Positions 1 to 10,145 are shown, counted from the first letter of the stretch. The stretch: DNA of 64,000 bases from DATCRE01 sp964235605 (GCA_964235605.1 CAXSCR010000008.1:1-64000), one strand, 5' to 3'. Notes: generated from the sequence alone by a model not told the origin. Program-made: numbers and translations.

Positions 1-31
1 CCCATGTATCCCGCTAGAGATAAAGAAAGGT

Positions 32-409
32 TTAGATCTGTCTGGACAGGTTTAGGATTCTGTGGTAAATCCATCTCATTAGCTGTTGCGTACCTGCTGT
101 AGTTGCAGCAATTATAATAGGTTTATTTTTTATGACCAATGCAAGGGGCGCAACAGTTTCTTGTGTGCGCTTCATATCAGACACGAATATGTAATCAATG
201 CCAGTTATTAACAATATATCTTTTAATGCCGTAGCCCTGGCATTACCAATATCAGATAATAGTGGATCTTTACTTACGTCAGCTTTCTCAGCGTGCCTTA
301 CAATGTAGTACGTTGTAGTACACGATGTAAATACCGTACTAACAGAAAAAACAAAGAGAAGAAATTTCAATGATGATATTCTTAACTTATCTTGTATTCT
401 GTTATTCAT
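32..409 (-). pseudogene. SixA-like histidine phosphatase lipoprotein, C-terminus damaged
   Basis: The N-terminus carries a lipoprotein signal (Cys30 in VFTSC) followed by the histidine phosphatase RHG-type motif RHAEKA, with catalytic R38 and H39. Next comes LSDIGNARA and a DMKRTQETVAP segment typical of the SixA/phosphoglycerate mutase fold. The protein stops at 125 residues. Family members usually run to about 160-190 residues and contain a second catalytic His in a VVGHSNT-like segment, which is missing here. The last ~20 residues look unrelated to the family, and an alternative frame stays open from about position 85 to the left edge, so a frameshift or sequencing indel is likely. It lies 23 bp downstream of the M16 pair on the same strand, so it may be the last gene of that operon. 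Confidence 0.55.
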
Positions 410-432
410 GCTAAATAAGCTATCGGCCAGTT

Positions 433-1869
433 TTAGAATTCTGGTCTTTTGCCTAAGACATCTTCGATAGTGAGAAATGTAGCTTTCTCAGGGAATAACT
501 TTGCTAAACCTTCCTCCACTAACTTACGATCACCAACAATAACAACAAGCATATCTTCAGGCACAATGTATTTCTTGGCAACCAGCTCTACAGATTGCTT
601 GTTGACTGCTAAAATTTTACTAACATACGTATTAAAATAATTATCAGGTAATTGATACATTACCATATCTGCTAATGCATTTGCTAAATCGTCGTTCGTT
701 TCAAATTCACCTGCATAGCTCAATGCCTCATAATTTTTACCACGCTTCAAATCATCATCAGGCATTGTGGTTGTCAGTAACGTTTTAAACTCATAGAAAA
801 ATTCATTTAAAGCAAGTGCAGTAACATCTGTGTGTACACTTGAAGAGGCTGTGAAGGGACCCGATATAGGCCAGAAACTAAAACGTGAAGAGGCGCCATA
901 AGAGTAGCCGTGCGCTTCTCTTAAATTTGTATTCAATCTTGAGGTAAATGATCCACCTAAAATGGTATTCATTACTACAAGATCGTTGTAGTCTGAAGAT
1001 GATCTCGATGTGCCGATTCTGCTAATACGAATCACCGATTGCGCTGCACCCGGTTTATCTATAAAATATATTAATCTATTTTTGATTTGGACTGGTTCAG
1101 GCTTTGGTAGTTTATCAACTCTACCAACAGGAAAAGACGCAAAGCGCTTTTCCAATATCGGAGTAATTGCAGCTTGTGTTATATCACCAACAACAATAAG
1201 TGTACTGTTGCCTGTCACAAAATTATTTCTATGAAGCGATACTAAATCGTTTTTCGTAAACGAGCGGATAGATTGCTCGGTTGGAAACTTACCATACGGT
1301 GTACTTTCATCATATAGAAATTTGTTGGTGGCAATGGTCGCAATTTCCTGGGGATCGACATATTTATGAAGCAGTCCATTCAAATGCAGCTTAAGAATGC
1401 GTTCAATATCAACTTCTGCCATCCTCGGTTTGAGTGCAATGTTGCTCATCAACTTTAGCGATGCATCTAGCTTTGAAGTGGGTGTGGAACAATCTATACT
1501 GCAGAAAAAATTGCTGCTATAAGTAGATATGTTAGCTCCTAAAAATTCTATTTCATCTGATAGTTGCAATGCATCCAAAGAATCAGTGCCTTCATCCATT
1601 ACATCAAGTGTAAAAGAATTTAATCCCGACTTGTCTTTAGGATCATCAAATCTCCCCGTTTGAACAAGCAACTTTATTTGTACAAGAGGCACCGCATGTT
1701 TCTCCATGAGAAGAACATCCAAGCCATTTGATAGTTTGAAGCGATGAATGGCCGGCAAACTCAAATTTTTCGCCCTACCTAAAGGAGGGGGCGCTAGGCG
1801 GTTAGTAGTTTGTGCGTAGGCGCTAGCGCTGAATAATAAAATATATAGTACAGATATCAAAGTCTTCAT
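433..1869 (-). CDS. M16 family peptidase, inactive partner subunit
   Basis: This is a 478-residue insulinase-family (M16) protein with a signal peptide ending at AYAQ. At the place where the zinc motif HxxEH should lie (residues 85-89) the sequence is SFTLD, so the metal site is absent. The C-terminal half keeps the family segment GGSFTSRLNTNLREAHGYSYG, which holds the substrate-contacting Arg/Tyr pair. This division of labour, one subunit with the zinc site and one with the R/Y pair, is known for bacterial heterodimeric M16 peptidases. The catalytic partner is encoded 15 bp upstream on the same strand. The protein is probably periplasmic and degrades peptides. Family assignment is firm; the heterodimer is inferred. 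Confidence 0.9.
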   Translation of the reverse strand: MKTLISVLYILLFSASAYAQTTNRLAPPPLGRAKNLSLPAIHRFKLSNGLDVLLMEKHAVPLVQIKLLVQTGRFDDPKDKSGLNSFTLDVMDEGTDSLDALQLSDEIEFLGANISTYSSNFFCSIDCSTPTSKLDASLKLMSNIALKPRMAEVDIERILKLHLNGLLHKYVDPQEIATIATNKFLYDESTPYGKFPTEQSIRSFTKNDLVSLHRNNFVTGNSTLIVVGDITQAAITPILEKRFASFPVGRVDKLPKPEPVQIKNRLIYFIDKPGAAQSVIRISRIGTSRSSSDYNDLVVMNTILGGSFTSRLNTNLREAHGYSYGASSRFSFWPISGPFTASSSVHTDVTALALNEFFYEFKTLLTTTMPDDDLKRGKNYEALSYAGEFETNDDLANALADMVMYQLPDNYFNTYVSKILAVNKQSVELVAKKYIVPEDMLVVIVGDRKLVEEGLAKLFPEKATFLTIEDVLGKRPEF

Positions 1870-1884
1870 AATATTCTTAATCGA

Positions 1885-3243
1885 TTATTTCTTAATTGCT
1901 GCTAACTCCTTTTTACCCATAGGTACAATACTCATTACAACACGTGCATCATCTTTTAGATACTTTAATGCATTAGCAGAAATATCCGCGACACCTACAG
2001 CTTTGTAGAGGCGTAGATTTTCATTAAAGTAATCTGGCTTGCCTGTATAAAAATAATAGTTGTTAAGCTGATTGGCTTTACCGTTAAATCCACCCACCTG
2101 TTCCACCTCCTCTAGAAATGATGACTCCGTTTGATTAACGGCACGCTGCAACTCACGAAGCTGTGGACTTTCCTTTTTTAATTTATCTATTTCTTCTTGT
2201 ATAACAGTTTCAATTTGTGTGAGGGTCACACCTTGTCTTGCTGTTACGGTAATATAAAACTCAGAGGCCAGTTTACTTGAATGTTGAGATGCCGTTACTG
2301 ACTGTGCGATTTGAAGGTCATAGACCAACCTTTTATATAACCTGGAATTTTTTCCATTGGCTAAAAGTCTTCCAATTAAATCTACTTCAGCATTTCCTGG
2401 TGCGTAATTAGGGGGTGTAAGCCAAATCATCATGAGTTGCGGCAACTGAACATCATCTTCAAACACCACCCTCTTCTCTTGTAATAAATTAGCGGCTGGC
2501 GCATTGATTGGCGGTACTGGCTTCCCAGCTTTAACATCACTAAACCAATATGCTACCGATTTTTTTGCCTCTTCATAATTAATATCACCTGCAATACAAA
2601 GTGATGCGTTGCCGGGAGTATAGTAAGTCGAGAAAAAATCTACAACATCCTGATAGCTCGAGGCAGATAAGTCATCCATAGAGCCAATAACGGGCCATGA
2701 GTATGGATGATTTGTTGGATATAATAAAGCAGGAACTTCAAGATAGGCTTTTCCATAAGGCTGGTTTTCAAATGACTGCCTGCGTTCATTCTTTACAACA
2801 TCACGTTGCCCATTAACTGACTTCTCAGACAAACTTGGTAACAAGTGTCCCATGCGATCTGACTCTAGAAATAGCGCAAGGTCAAGCGCATTACTCGGTA
2901 GATCTTCATAATAATTGGTTCTGTCTTCTGTGGTAGAACCGTTATTATCTCCGCCAGCAGCTTCAAGCCATTGATCAAATTTCCCTTCAGGCACATGTTG
3001 TGATCCTTCAAAAAGAATATGCTCAAACAAATGTGCAAAGCCTGTGCGGCCAGGCCTCTCGCTGCCTGAACCTACATGATACCAGACATTTATACTTATC
3101 CGAGGTATTGTATTATCCTGATGAAGTATAACGTGTAGCCCATTAGGCAAATTAAATTGTTGAAAGGGTACTACTATTTCTTGTGCTGATGCGAATACGG
3201 CAAAGCAAACGAATACAGTTGTTGTATAGAGTGTAAGTTTCAT
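1885..3243 (-). CDS. M16 family zinc peptidase, catalytic subunit
   Basis: This is a 452-residue M16 (pitrilysin/insulinase) peptidase with an N-terminal signal peptide ending at FASAQ. The inverted zinc motif HLFEH is at residues 71-75, and the downstream metal-binding Glu is in KNERRQ (E153), so the catalytic site is complete. NVWYHVGSGSERPGRTGFA is the usual lead-in to the motif. It is the first gene of a minus-strand operon, followed after 15 bp by the inactive M16 partner and then by the damaged histidine phosphatase. The predicted role is periplasmic or surface proteolysis of peptides as part of a two-subunit enzyme. Confidence 0.93.
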   Translation of the reverse strand: MKLTLYTTTVFVCFAVFASAQEIVVPFQQFNLPNGLHVILHQDNTIPRISINVWYHVGSGSERPGRTGFAHLFEHILFEGSQHVPEGKFDQWLEAAGGDNNGSTTEDRTNYYEDLPSNALDLALFLESDRMGHLLPSLSEKSVNGQRDVVKNERRQSFENQPYGKAYLEVPALLYPTNHPYSWPVIGSMDDLSASSYQDVVDFFSTYYTPGNASLCIAGDINYEEAKKSVAYWFSDVKAGKPVPPINAPAANLLQEKRVVFEDDVQLPQLMMIWLTPPNYAPGNAEVDLIGRLLANGKNSRLYKRLVYDLQIAQSVTASQHSSKLASEFYITVTARQGVTLTQIETVIQEEIDKLKKESPQLRELQRAVNQTESSFLEEVEQVGGFNGKANQLNNYYFYTGKPDYFNENLRLYKAVGVADISANALKYLKDDARVVMSIVPMGKKELAAIKK

Positions 3244-3314
3244 ATCTTATTTCATTAATAATTTGTATGCTGCGTCTAGAACAATTTACCTGGCCAAGTT
3301 AACTTTATAAAAAG

Positions 3315-4970
3315 CTATTTTTTATAGGCTTCTCTTACAGACTTAAACTCAGATCCCATTTTCCATTGCGGCCAAGTGTCTTCAAAAGACAACTTCTTAC
3401 CTACTTGAAAAAGCAATTTTAAATCATCTACACCACCTTCAAAGTTTAAACGCGTGGTATCAAACTCATCAGAAGGTTGGTGATAATATTTTTGTGTATA
3501 ATCATCGTTAAGTTGTTTGCCATACGCTTTGCCCTTGCCTACAAAATCATTACCGGTATGAATATATAAAGCTGGAATACCAATCTTTGCAAAATTAAAA
3601 TGGTCAGATCGGAAGTAATAACCTTTTTCAGGGTGGTCGTCTGAATCTACATCACGCCCTGCTTCTTTAGCTTCTTCCTTCAAGTAATCTTCAAGATCAG
3701 ATTGGCCTTTTCCAATAACAACTACATTTTTCATTTTGCCGTACGGATTGATGCCATCCATATTAATATTGGCTACTGTTTTTTCCTTTGCGTAAACTGG
3801 GTTCTCCGCATAATATGCCGATCCCCAAAGACCTTGCTCTTCGGCAGTTACCGCTAAGAATACAATACTTCTCTTGGGTTTATTTTCTAAATTTTTGAAT
3901 ACCCTCGCCATCTCTATCAATGCACCGGTGCCGCTTGCGTTATCATACGCTCCATTATAAATGCTATCGCCTTCGTCATCTTTCGTGCCTATACCCAGGT
4001 GATCCCAATGGGCTGAGTAAACGATGTACTCTTCTGGTTTCTCTGTGCCTGTTATTTTTCCAATAACATTATATGATTTATCAAAGCGGACTTTAACATT
4101 CATACTCGAGGATACCTTAAGTTTTAAAGGTTGTCCTTTGAAACCAGGCTTCCGTGCCTGTGCTTGTAATTCATTGAAGTCAAGGCCAGCCGCTTTAAAA
4201 ACCTTATCGGTTGCGGGCTTGGTGATCCAGCCAATACCTTCAGAAAAAAATTTGTTCTTGCCTCTTGGGTCTAGGTATAAATGTGGCGCGTTCCATCCAA
4301 CTTGTAATACAGCAAATGGATATGCCGCAGGAACGGTATTATGAATAACAAAACAACCCTTTGCACCCTGGCGCGCGGCCTCTTCGTACTTATACGTCCA
4401 GCGACCATAGTAGGTCATGGTGCTGCCTTTAAAGAACGTTGTGTCATCGCCACCGAAGCCAGGATCATTCACCATTACTAATACAATCTTGTCTTTCACG
4501 TCAAGTCCTTCGTAGTCATTCCAATTGTACTCAGGGGCAACAATGCCAAAGCCTGCAAAGACAAGTTCTTCATCTTTCCAAACTATGGATGAATCTGTGC
4601 GTTGTGTATTCCATACGTAATCGTCAAATCCTTTTAAGGTGAAAGATTCTTTTTCGCCCTTCACAGTCATGGTGCTATCTGCTACAGGTGTAATTTCTAC
4701 CATGGGTACTTCTTGCAAATAACTCTGTCCGTTACCTGGATCAATACCCATTTTTTTGAATTGTGTTTCTAAGTAAGCTATCGTTTTCTTCTCACCTTCT
4801 GTAAAAGGCCTACGCCCTTGGAACTCATCAGAAGCAAGTACACTTATTTTTTGTTCTAGGCTATCAGCGTTAAATGATTGAAGACCGTCATTGCGATCAA
4901 ATTTATCTTGCTTTTTGCATGAGGATAAAATACAAAAAATGAAAAGGATAATATAAATACGATATGGCAT
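3315..4970 (-). CDS. M28 family aminopeptidase lipoprotein with PA-type insert
   Basis: This 551-residue protein starts with a lipoprotein signal (Cys18 in ILSSC). The first half includes a protease-associated-type segment (about residues 125-270: IVLVMVNDPGFGG, GAKGCFVIHNT). The second half is a complete M28 zinc peptidase domain: YSAHWDH (His ligand), YDNASGTGA (bridging Asp), TAEEQGLWGS (catalytic Glu and Glu ligand), NMDGIN (Asp ligand) and RSDHFNF (His ligand). Together these describe a co-catalytic dizinc aminopeptidase anchored to an envelope membrane. It lies 71 bp upstream of the M16 pair on the same strand and may share a peptide-degradation role with it. Confidence 0.93.
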   Translation of the reverse strand: MPYRIYIILFIFCILSSCKKQDKFDRNDGLQSFNADSLEQKISVLASDEFQGRRPFTEGEKKTIAYLETQFKKMGIDPGNGQSYLQEVPMVEITPVADSTMTVKGEKESFTLKGFDDYVWNTQRTDSSIVWKDEELVFAGFGIVAPEYNWNDYEGLDVKDKIVLVMVNDPGFGGDDTTFFKGSTMTYYGRWTYKYEEAARQGAKGCFVIHNTVPAAYPFAVLQVGWNAPHLYLDPRGKNKFFSEGIGWITKPATDKVFKAAGLDFNELQAQARKPGFKGQPLKLKVSSSMNVKVRFDKSYNVIGKITGTEKPEEYIVYSAHWDHLGIGTKDDEGDSIYNGAYDNASGTGALIEMARVFKNLENKPKRSIVFLAVTAEEQGLWGSAYYAENPVYAKEKTVANINMDGINPYGKMKNVVVIGKGQSDLEDYLKEEAKEAGRDVDSDDHPEKGYYFRSDHFNFAKIGIPALYIHTGNDFVGKGKAYGKQLNDDYTQKYYHQPSDEFDTTRLNFEGGVDDLKLLFQVGKKLSFEDTWPQWKMGSEFKSVREAYKK

Positions 4971-5131
4971 ATTGTAACAGTTAAACTAATCTAAGTGAAA
5001 ATAGTGATTAAGTTTAATTTGTCGTAGTGGTATATTCAAATAAGTATGTCCAAAAATCTTCGCTAACCTTAATAATAGGGTATGGTATGATGTGAAATAT
5101 AATATAAACCCTATTGGAATAACATGCTAGC

Positions 5132-7060
5132 TTAGGATTCAATCTCAAAAGCACTTCTATAAAAATCCTTTTTCTGAACATAGTCAAGAAGCTCAATGTA
5201 AAAAGGATGTGAGCCAAGTGTAGCGCTATCACCTACTATAATTAACTTCTTTTTAGCGCGTGTCATCGCCACATTGGTTCTGCGTATATCTGATAGAAAA
5301 CCCACTTCGGCCTTATCATTACTGCGAACAAAACTGATTGCAATTATGTCTCGTTCTTGTCCCTGAAACGCATCTACCGTATTAATCGAAATGAAAGAGG
5401 CAATGTCTCCCAATATTACAGAGGCTTCGGCGAGTTTATGCAAACATTCAACTTGCGCACTGTATGGTGTAATGATTCCTAACTTCAAATGTGCTTCTTG
5501 CCATGCGGTCACACCAATTTCTTCAACCAATTTTTCAACTACACGAATAAGAAGTGAAGCTTCTTCAATATTAACACGACTTAGTGTTTCTGGATCTTGT
5601 TTTTCATTAAATCCGCAACCTGCCGTATCAATAAAATCAATCGGCAAATGACCCGGAAGGGTTGCCAGTCGCACGGACTCATGAGCAATTAATTCATTAT
5701 TATAAAAATAACTTGAAGAGAACTGCATGATATCTTGATGCATACGATACTGTGTTTTCAGCATAACCGCAGTATGTGGTTGACGTTCTATGCACTTCTC
5801 AAACAACGTAACTGCTAACCCTGCCTTAGCAGCATCGTTTGATTTTATAGTTGGTGGTAACTGACAATGATCACCGGCAAAGATTACACGGTCTGCCTTT
5901 AATATGGGAATCCAGCACGCTGGTTCCAGTGCCTGGGCCGCTTCATCAATAAAAACACTGGTATACTTCTTTCCTCTTAGTAAATAGTGGGAAGAACCTA
6001 CCAACGTACAGCAGATCGCATCACTATTTTTTAATAGATCATTTACAATATAAAATTCTAAAACATCGGCATCGGCCTTTAGTGTTTTTACCTGATCCAT
6101 CAATTGCCTGCGATTTTCTTTTTCGCGAAAGCCAAAATCACGCTTATATTTATAGGCCATACTTCGCACTTGCTCCATTCGTTTGCGTAAGCTGCGCAGG
6201 TCTTTGTAATACGCGTGTGTTGCAATTCTAGCATCCAAAGTTTTACTAAGCGATTGCTCGGTTACACGAGCTGGGTGACCCAAACGAAGCACACGCAAGC
6301 CCTCATCAGAAAGTTTATCTACTAACAAATCAACTGCTGCATTGCTAGCTGCACAAACAAGAACTTGCTCTTCTGATTTTAAAGTATGCTTAATCGATTG
6401 AACTAAGGTGGTCGTTTTACCTGTGCCCGGAGGCCCATGTATAATGGCTACATCTCGTGCCAAAGAAATCTTATTCAACGCGTCAAGCTGACTTGGATTG
6501 AGCCTAGCCTCATACGATTCAGCTGGTGAATTGGGATTAATTGGCTTATTAGATGCTTTCTCTACTCCCAGCAAAACATCGCGCAACGCTGCCACGCGAC
6601 TGTCTTCAGCCCGCATTACTAACTTGAGCGTAGCCTCCATTTCACGGTAACTTCCCTCATCAAACATTACGTCTATACCAAGATGCCCATCATCAATCCA
6701 TTCTGGCAAATCATCTTGATGAAGTGTAACTACCATCAGATTGTCACGCACATAGTTAATCACGCCTCCTATGTTTTGCTTTTCAGGTGTGCCCTTTGCA
6801 TTGCAAAAAATACTTACCAATTTGCCACTAGAAAAGACATGGGGTTGATCGAGTTCTGTTACCCGTTCTAATTCGATGATCAATCGCTCACCTGTACCAA
6901 TGTAGTCTCGCTTCACACTAACAGGGTACCAGCACTTACCTTCTTTGGTCTTTCGACTGAGTGGAAGTAATAGAATTTTTTGACGATACTGCTCCAGATC
7001 GGCTTGGCGTTCTACTTTAATAAGCGCGAGGGTTTTTTGGAGTTGATCGAGTATAGACAT
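5132..7060 (-). CDS. Superfamily 1B helicase, UPF1/SMUBP2-like
   Basis: This 642-residue protein has the motif set of the UPF1-like SF1B helicases. A Q-motif region (LNPSQLDALNKI) precedes Walker A GPPGTGKT at residues 209-216. Then follow DEAAQALEP (motif II), GDHCQLPPT (III), QYRMHQDI (IV), VDAFQGQERDIIAISFVRS (V) and NVAMTRAKKKLIIVGD (VI). An N-terminal beta-rich region (residues 40-150) corresponds to the accessory OB-like domain of SMUBP2-type enzymes. Stand-alone proteins of this type are common in Bacteroidota; the substrate (DNA or RNA) is not known. No nuclease domain is fused. It is transcribed away from the M28 gene's promoter region. Confidence 0.92.
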   Translation of the reverse strand: MSILDQLQKTLALIKVERQADLEQYRQKILLLPLSRKTKEGKCWYPVSVKRDYIGTGERLIIELERVTELDQPHVFSSGKLVSIFCNAKGTPEKQNIGGVINYVRDNLMVVTLHQDDLPEWIDDGHLGIDVMFDEGSYREMEATLKLVMRAEDSRVAALRDVLLGVEKASNKPINPNSPAESYEARLNPSQLDALNKISLARDVAIIHGPPGTGKTTTLVQSIKHTLKSEEQVLVCAASNAAVDLLVDKLSDEGLRVLRLGHPARVTEQSLSKTLDARIATHAYYKDLRSLRKRMEQVRSMAYKYKRDFGFREKENRRQLMDQVKTLKADADVLEFYIVNDLLKNSDAICCTLVGSSHYLLRGKKYTSVFIDEAAQALEPACWIPILKADRVIFAGDHCQLPPTIKSNDAAKAGLAVTLFEKCIERQPHTAVMLKTQYRMHQDIMQFSSSYFYNNELIAHESVRLATLPGHLPIDFIDTAGCGFNEKQDPETLSRVNIEEASLLIRVVEKLVEEIGVTAWQEAHLKLGIITPYSAQVECLHKLAEASVILGDIASFISINTVDAFQGQERDIIAISFVRSNDKAEVGFLSDIRRTNVAMTRAKKKLIIVGDSATLGSHPFYIELLDYVQKKDFYRSAFEIES

Positions 7061-7124
7061 GCTTTACAAAGATACATTCAATCCAAACAATAGTGACGTG
7101 AACCGCTTAACATTTCAACAGTTT

Positions 7125-7811
7125 TTAGAATAAAGTAAGACTACTGGCTGACAGTTCTTTAACATACTTTTCAACATACGCATGCAGCGATTTTCTTTTA
7201 TACTGCATAATAAACCTAGGATGTGGAAGTGGTATAACGGTTTTAAAAAAATTATGCTGATCGTTTAACCTTTTAAGAAATGCAAAATTCTGCCCTTCAC
7301 CTAAACAATAACAGACCTTACTATTCACATTAAAAGTGAGTTGTTTTTGCATACATGCTAAGATAAAATCCATCAAACTTTCTTGTAATTGTTTGTTATC
7401 GTAGTAATTAAGATTCTTACCCGCTTTGGTAAATCCCAATGGTGACACCGCAGTGAAATAGAAACTGGAATAAAATTTTTCTGTTCCCCCGAAGGCTTCT
7501 ATCACCCTATATATGTAATCACTGGAAAGCTCAACCTTCTTAGGCAAATCATTCGGAATGTTACATTGTTCCTGCAACTTCTTTGGATCCGTAAAGGGTA
7601 TCCCTGTAATTCCTCCCCCCAATCTTCCGGGATTAATTCCAACAATTAATCTTCTTTCTTCAAAATCATTGTAGTACTTTCGATAGAACTGTTCGCATAA
7701 ACTGAATGATGTTCTATCGTGATATGGATTTAAAACGGCTATTCCTGCAGGCAGATTACGAGGCAGCTTAAGTGACTTATTAAATTCTAGAACACAATCA
7801 GCAAAGGTCAT
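7125..7811 (-). CDS. SMUG2-like uracil-DNA glycosylase family protein (DUF4918 type)
   Basis: The 228-residue product has GINPGRLGGGITGIPFTDP at residues 58-76, matching the G-(M/I)-NPGP-x-G-x-x-x-TG-(I/V)-PFG motif of SMUG-type uracil-DNA glycosylases. A C-terminal PLPHPRFIMQYKR resembles the HPSPRN-like DNA-intercalation loop. The middle segment YFTAVSPLGFTKAGKNLNYYD also fits the bacteroidotal branch named DUF4918 or SMUG2. The expected function is excision of uracil or oxidised pyrimidines from DNA. It lies 12 bp downstream of the membrane patatin gene on the same strand, so the two are probably cotranscribed, although no functional link is obvious. Confidence 0.8.
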   Translation of the reverse strand: MTFADCVLEFNKSLKLPRNLPAGIAVLNPYHDRTSFSLCEQFYRKYYNDFEERRLIVGINPGRLGGGITGIPFTDPKKLQEQCNIPNDLPKKVELSSDYIYRVIEAFGGTEKFYSSFYFTAVSPLGFTKAGKNLNYYDNKQLQESLMDFILACMQKQLTFNVNSKVCYCLGEGQNFAFLKRLNDQHNFFKTVIPLPHPRFIMQYKRKSLHAYVEKYVKELSASSLTLF

Positions 7812-7823
7812 ATCACGCGTTAG

Positions 7824-10145
7824 CTACTTGTTCATTGTGACACCCGAAGTATCAACTTTGGTGGCAGGATTTAAAAGTCGCTTTAACTTTTCAAGCGCTG
7901 TTTTATTTTTAAACGAGTTGATGTTATCGTTAATGTTTTGCTTCTCACGTGTTGTAAGGCGCCAGCTCAAGGAAGCGCGTGCATTGTTTTGCCTAATGCT
8001 ATCCATGTTTTGAAGTATAGGCAGATAATTACCTGACTCATATGCTAGATCCACTCTATCAATACTACCTTTAAACCACGAATGGGCTTGCCCTATCATA
8101 AGATCACTATTGATATCTTGAAAATTTTCGAAATTATTATAAACACTACTGATGGGTTGTGTGATTGCATCCATAATCGTTTGGCCTTTAGGCGCAGTGA
8201 TGGTAGCAAGCTTAGGTGAGTCGCGAACAGAGACAATTATAATTCCAGACGTATTCTCATTGATCCAATCTTTAAATGCATATAAAAAACGTACTGCGTC
8301 AGTCAGTCCGAAATTATCAGATATTCCTGCATCCATAATCTGTATTGCAGGATTAGTAGGAAGCGTTGTGTTAGGTGTGATATAAGGAAAAGTGGCACTC
8401 ATGCGAAGTGCCGATAAAAAACGCAAATCACTTGAACCTTGGGCGATAAAAAATCTGTTAAAATCAACGCCGCTAACTTTTGGTGACAAGTAATCACGCA
8501 TGTTTAACATGTCGGTATTCATAAACGAAACAGGGCGGGACGCGATATAAAGTTTGCGTCCGTCATTCACAATGGTTGGTGTTAAGATAACCATGGGTAC
8601 AATAGCCTTTGTTTCAGGGTCATTGTATTCGCTAATGCGTTTATCCATTAGTCCTTCGGTTATGTTGTTAAGCTGATCTTCAAAAGTATAGCTACGATCA
8701 CGAACATACTGATGCTTTGCATACTCAAACGTGCTAAAGCCAACAAACAAGTCGTTAGCCAGCAAACTAAAAATAAGTGGATTTAAATTGTCGTTTGAAA
8801 TCTTTTGTTGATGAGAAGAAGCATAAGGCTTGATGTTCTCACCTTGCTTTTCACGGAGTTTAAGTTCCCTGAAGTAACTTGCTCCAATTAATCCGCCTGA
8901 TGCACCTGTGATGAGAATACTGTTCTCCATCAACCTACCTGACGTCAAGCTATCTGCCGTTTGAAGTGCAGTGACGGTCCACAAAGCGGCACGTTTACCA
9001 CCGCCACTTACACATAGAAATACCATCTTCGGCTTTTCCGCTACAGGAAATTTCTTTCGCCAATTTTCTAACATAACCAACGAGGCTTGTCGGTCAGTTT
9101 CAATCTCTACACTGGTGTTTGTTTTTATCAATTCATCAACCGAATATTCGGCTACAGGCTTGTTATAATCTAATCCGAATGCTTGATATTTTTTTGCAAA
9201 GAAATCCTCTCCTACCAAATAGTTAAAGAAAAGAAAAATAACCAACGCGGCAGTGGCAGACCAACCACCAAACCAATATGAAAAGGCGCCCGCCAACATT
9301 ACAAAAACGGTTAAGAATATGATAAAGCTTGCCGCTGCAGGAAGTTGGAATAAGGGATAATCTTTAAAAAGACCAAGGATTAATACGAAACTGAAGATCA
9401 GTAATTCGATCACCACCAGATTAAAATGATTCTGATCAAATACTTGAAGCACAGCAGAGCGATCATAAAAACCTATATCACCAACCTTTTTAAAACTAAA
9501 ATTATGATCAAGAAAATTATCAACACGCACCTGCTTCTTTCTTGCAATATCCAGTTTCTTCATAGCACTTGCCCGGGTGATTTGCACATTCTTTTTTAAT
9601 TTCTCATCAATGCGGCACACCATATATTTAAAAATGTCCTTGTTGGTGAACCAGAAATAAACAAAGAACACCAATGTCATTACAAGATAGCCTGTAACCA
9701 AGCCCAACATGTTTCTGGCCAGATCATAAATGGTGGAGTATTCGTTGTTTAATTGAAAGCGAACTATCTCATAGATGTAAATCGAAAAAAACAAGAGTGG
9801 GATCAGGCTATTATTTATCACAAACTTTACAAAAGGTCTTGACAAAGTACCTACAAAAGTAAAGCGGTAGCCATCATTGATATAGCAAGTTATATGAAAG
9901 GCCATTGTAAAGCCGGCACACACAACGCCTATAATGAAAAAACTTGTAAAGCTAACTTCGTTCAGATACTCTGGATCCAAAAACAAATAAGGTATACCAA
10001 GGTATTTTCCAAAACTTCCGGTAATCATGGCAAATAGAATGATCCAGCATAACAGCAACACATGGTTGCGCATGATATTGTTGAGTAACAGTTGAACAGG
10101 AAATGAATATAAGATTGAATTACCTATTTTTTGAATATTCGCCAT
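7824..10145 (-). CDS. Membrane-anchored patatin-like phospholipase
   Basis: This is a 773-residue protein. The first ~310 residues contain four N-terminal hydrophobic helices (about 28-50, 66-88, 110-130, 145-167) and two or three more between 243 and 310. The remainder is a patatin domain: oxyanion loop GGGKR at 381-385, nucleophile elbow GASGG at 414-418 (Ser416), and the Asp of the catalytic dyad in DAGISDNFG (605-613). The Ser-Asp dyad is intact, so it should act as a lipid acyl hydrolase at the cytoplasmic membrane. It is the first gene of a two-gene unit with the SMUG2-like gene. Patatins occur as effectors in some immune systems, but no sensor or cyclase is encoded nearby. Confidence 0.88.
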   Translation of the reverse strand: MANIQKIGNSILYSFPVQLLLNNIMRNHVLLLCWIILFAMITGSFGKYLGIPYLFLDPEYLNEVSFTSFFIIGVVCAGFTMAFHITCYINDGYRFTFVGTLSRPFVKFVINNSLIPLLFFSIYIYEIVRFQLNNEYSTIYDLARNMLGLVTGYLVMTLVFFVYFWFTNKDIFKYMVCRIDEKLKKNVQITRASAMKKLDIARKKQVRVDNFLDHNFSFKKVGDIGFYDRSAVLQVFDQNHFNLVVIELLIFSFVLILGLFKDYPLFQLPAAASFIIFLTVFVMLAGAFSYWFGGWSATAALVIFLFFNYLVGEDFFAKKYQAFGLDYNKPVAEYSVDELIKTNTSVEIETDRQASLVMLENWRKKFPVAEKPKMVFLCVSGGGKRAALWTVTALQTADSLTSGRLMENSILITGASGGLIGASYFRELKLREKQGENIKPYASSHQQKISNDNLNPLIFSLLANDLFVGFSTFEYAKHQYVRDRSYTFEDQLNNITEGLMDKRISEYNDPETKAIVPMVILTPTIVNDGRKLYIASRPVSFMNTDMLNMRDYLSPKVSGVDFNRFFIAQGSSDLRFLSALRMSATFPYITPNTTLPTNPAIQIMDAGISDNFGLTDAVRFLYAFKDWINENTSGIIIVSVRDSPKLATITAPKGQTIMDAITQPISSVYNNFENFQDINSDLMIGQAHSWFKGSIDRVDLAYESGNYLPILQNMDSIRQNNARASLSWRLTTREKQNINDNINSFKNKTALEKLKRLLNPATKVDTSGVTMNK

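Noticed and set aside
5014..5232. Small minus-strand frame overlapping the 3' end of the UPF1-like helicase
   Set aside because: Mostly inside the helicase gene in another frame, with no signal, domain or conserved feature.
7067..7074. TATCTTTG (minus strand) as promoter for the UPF1-like helicase
   Set aside because: It is only 6 bp from the start codon and lacks the upstream box; leaderless transcription cannot be shown from sequence.
7824..10145. Patatin gene as part of a CBASS-type defence system
   Set aside because: No nucleotide cyclase, ubiquitin-like or sensor gene is adjacent, and the protein has its own membrane domain; more likely lipid metabolism.
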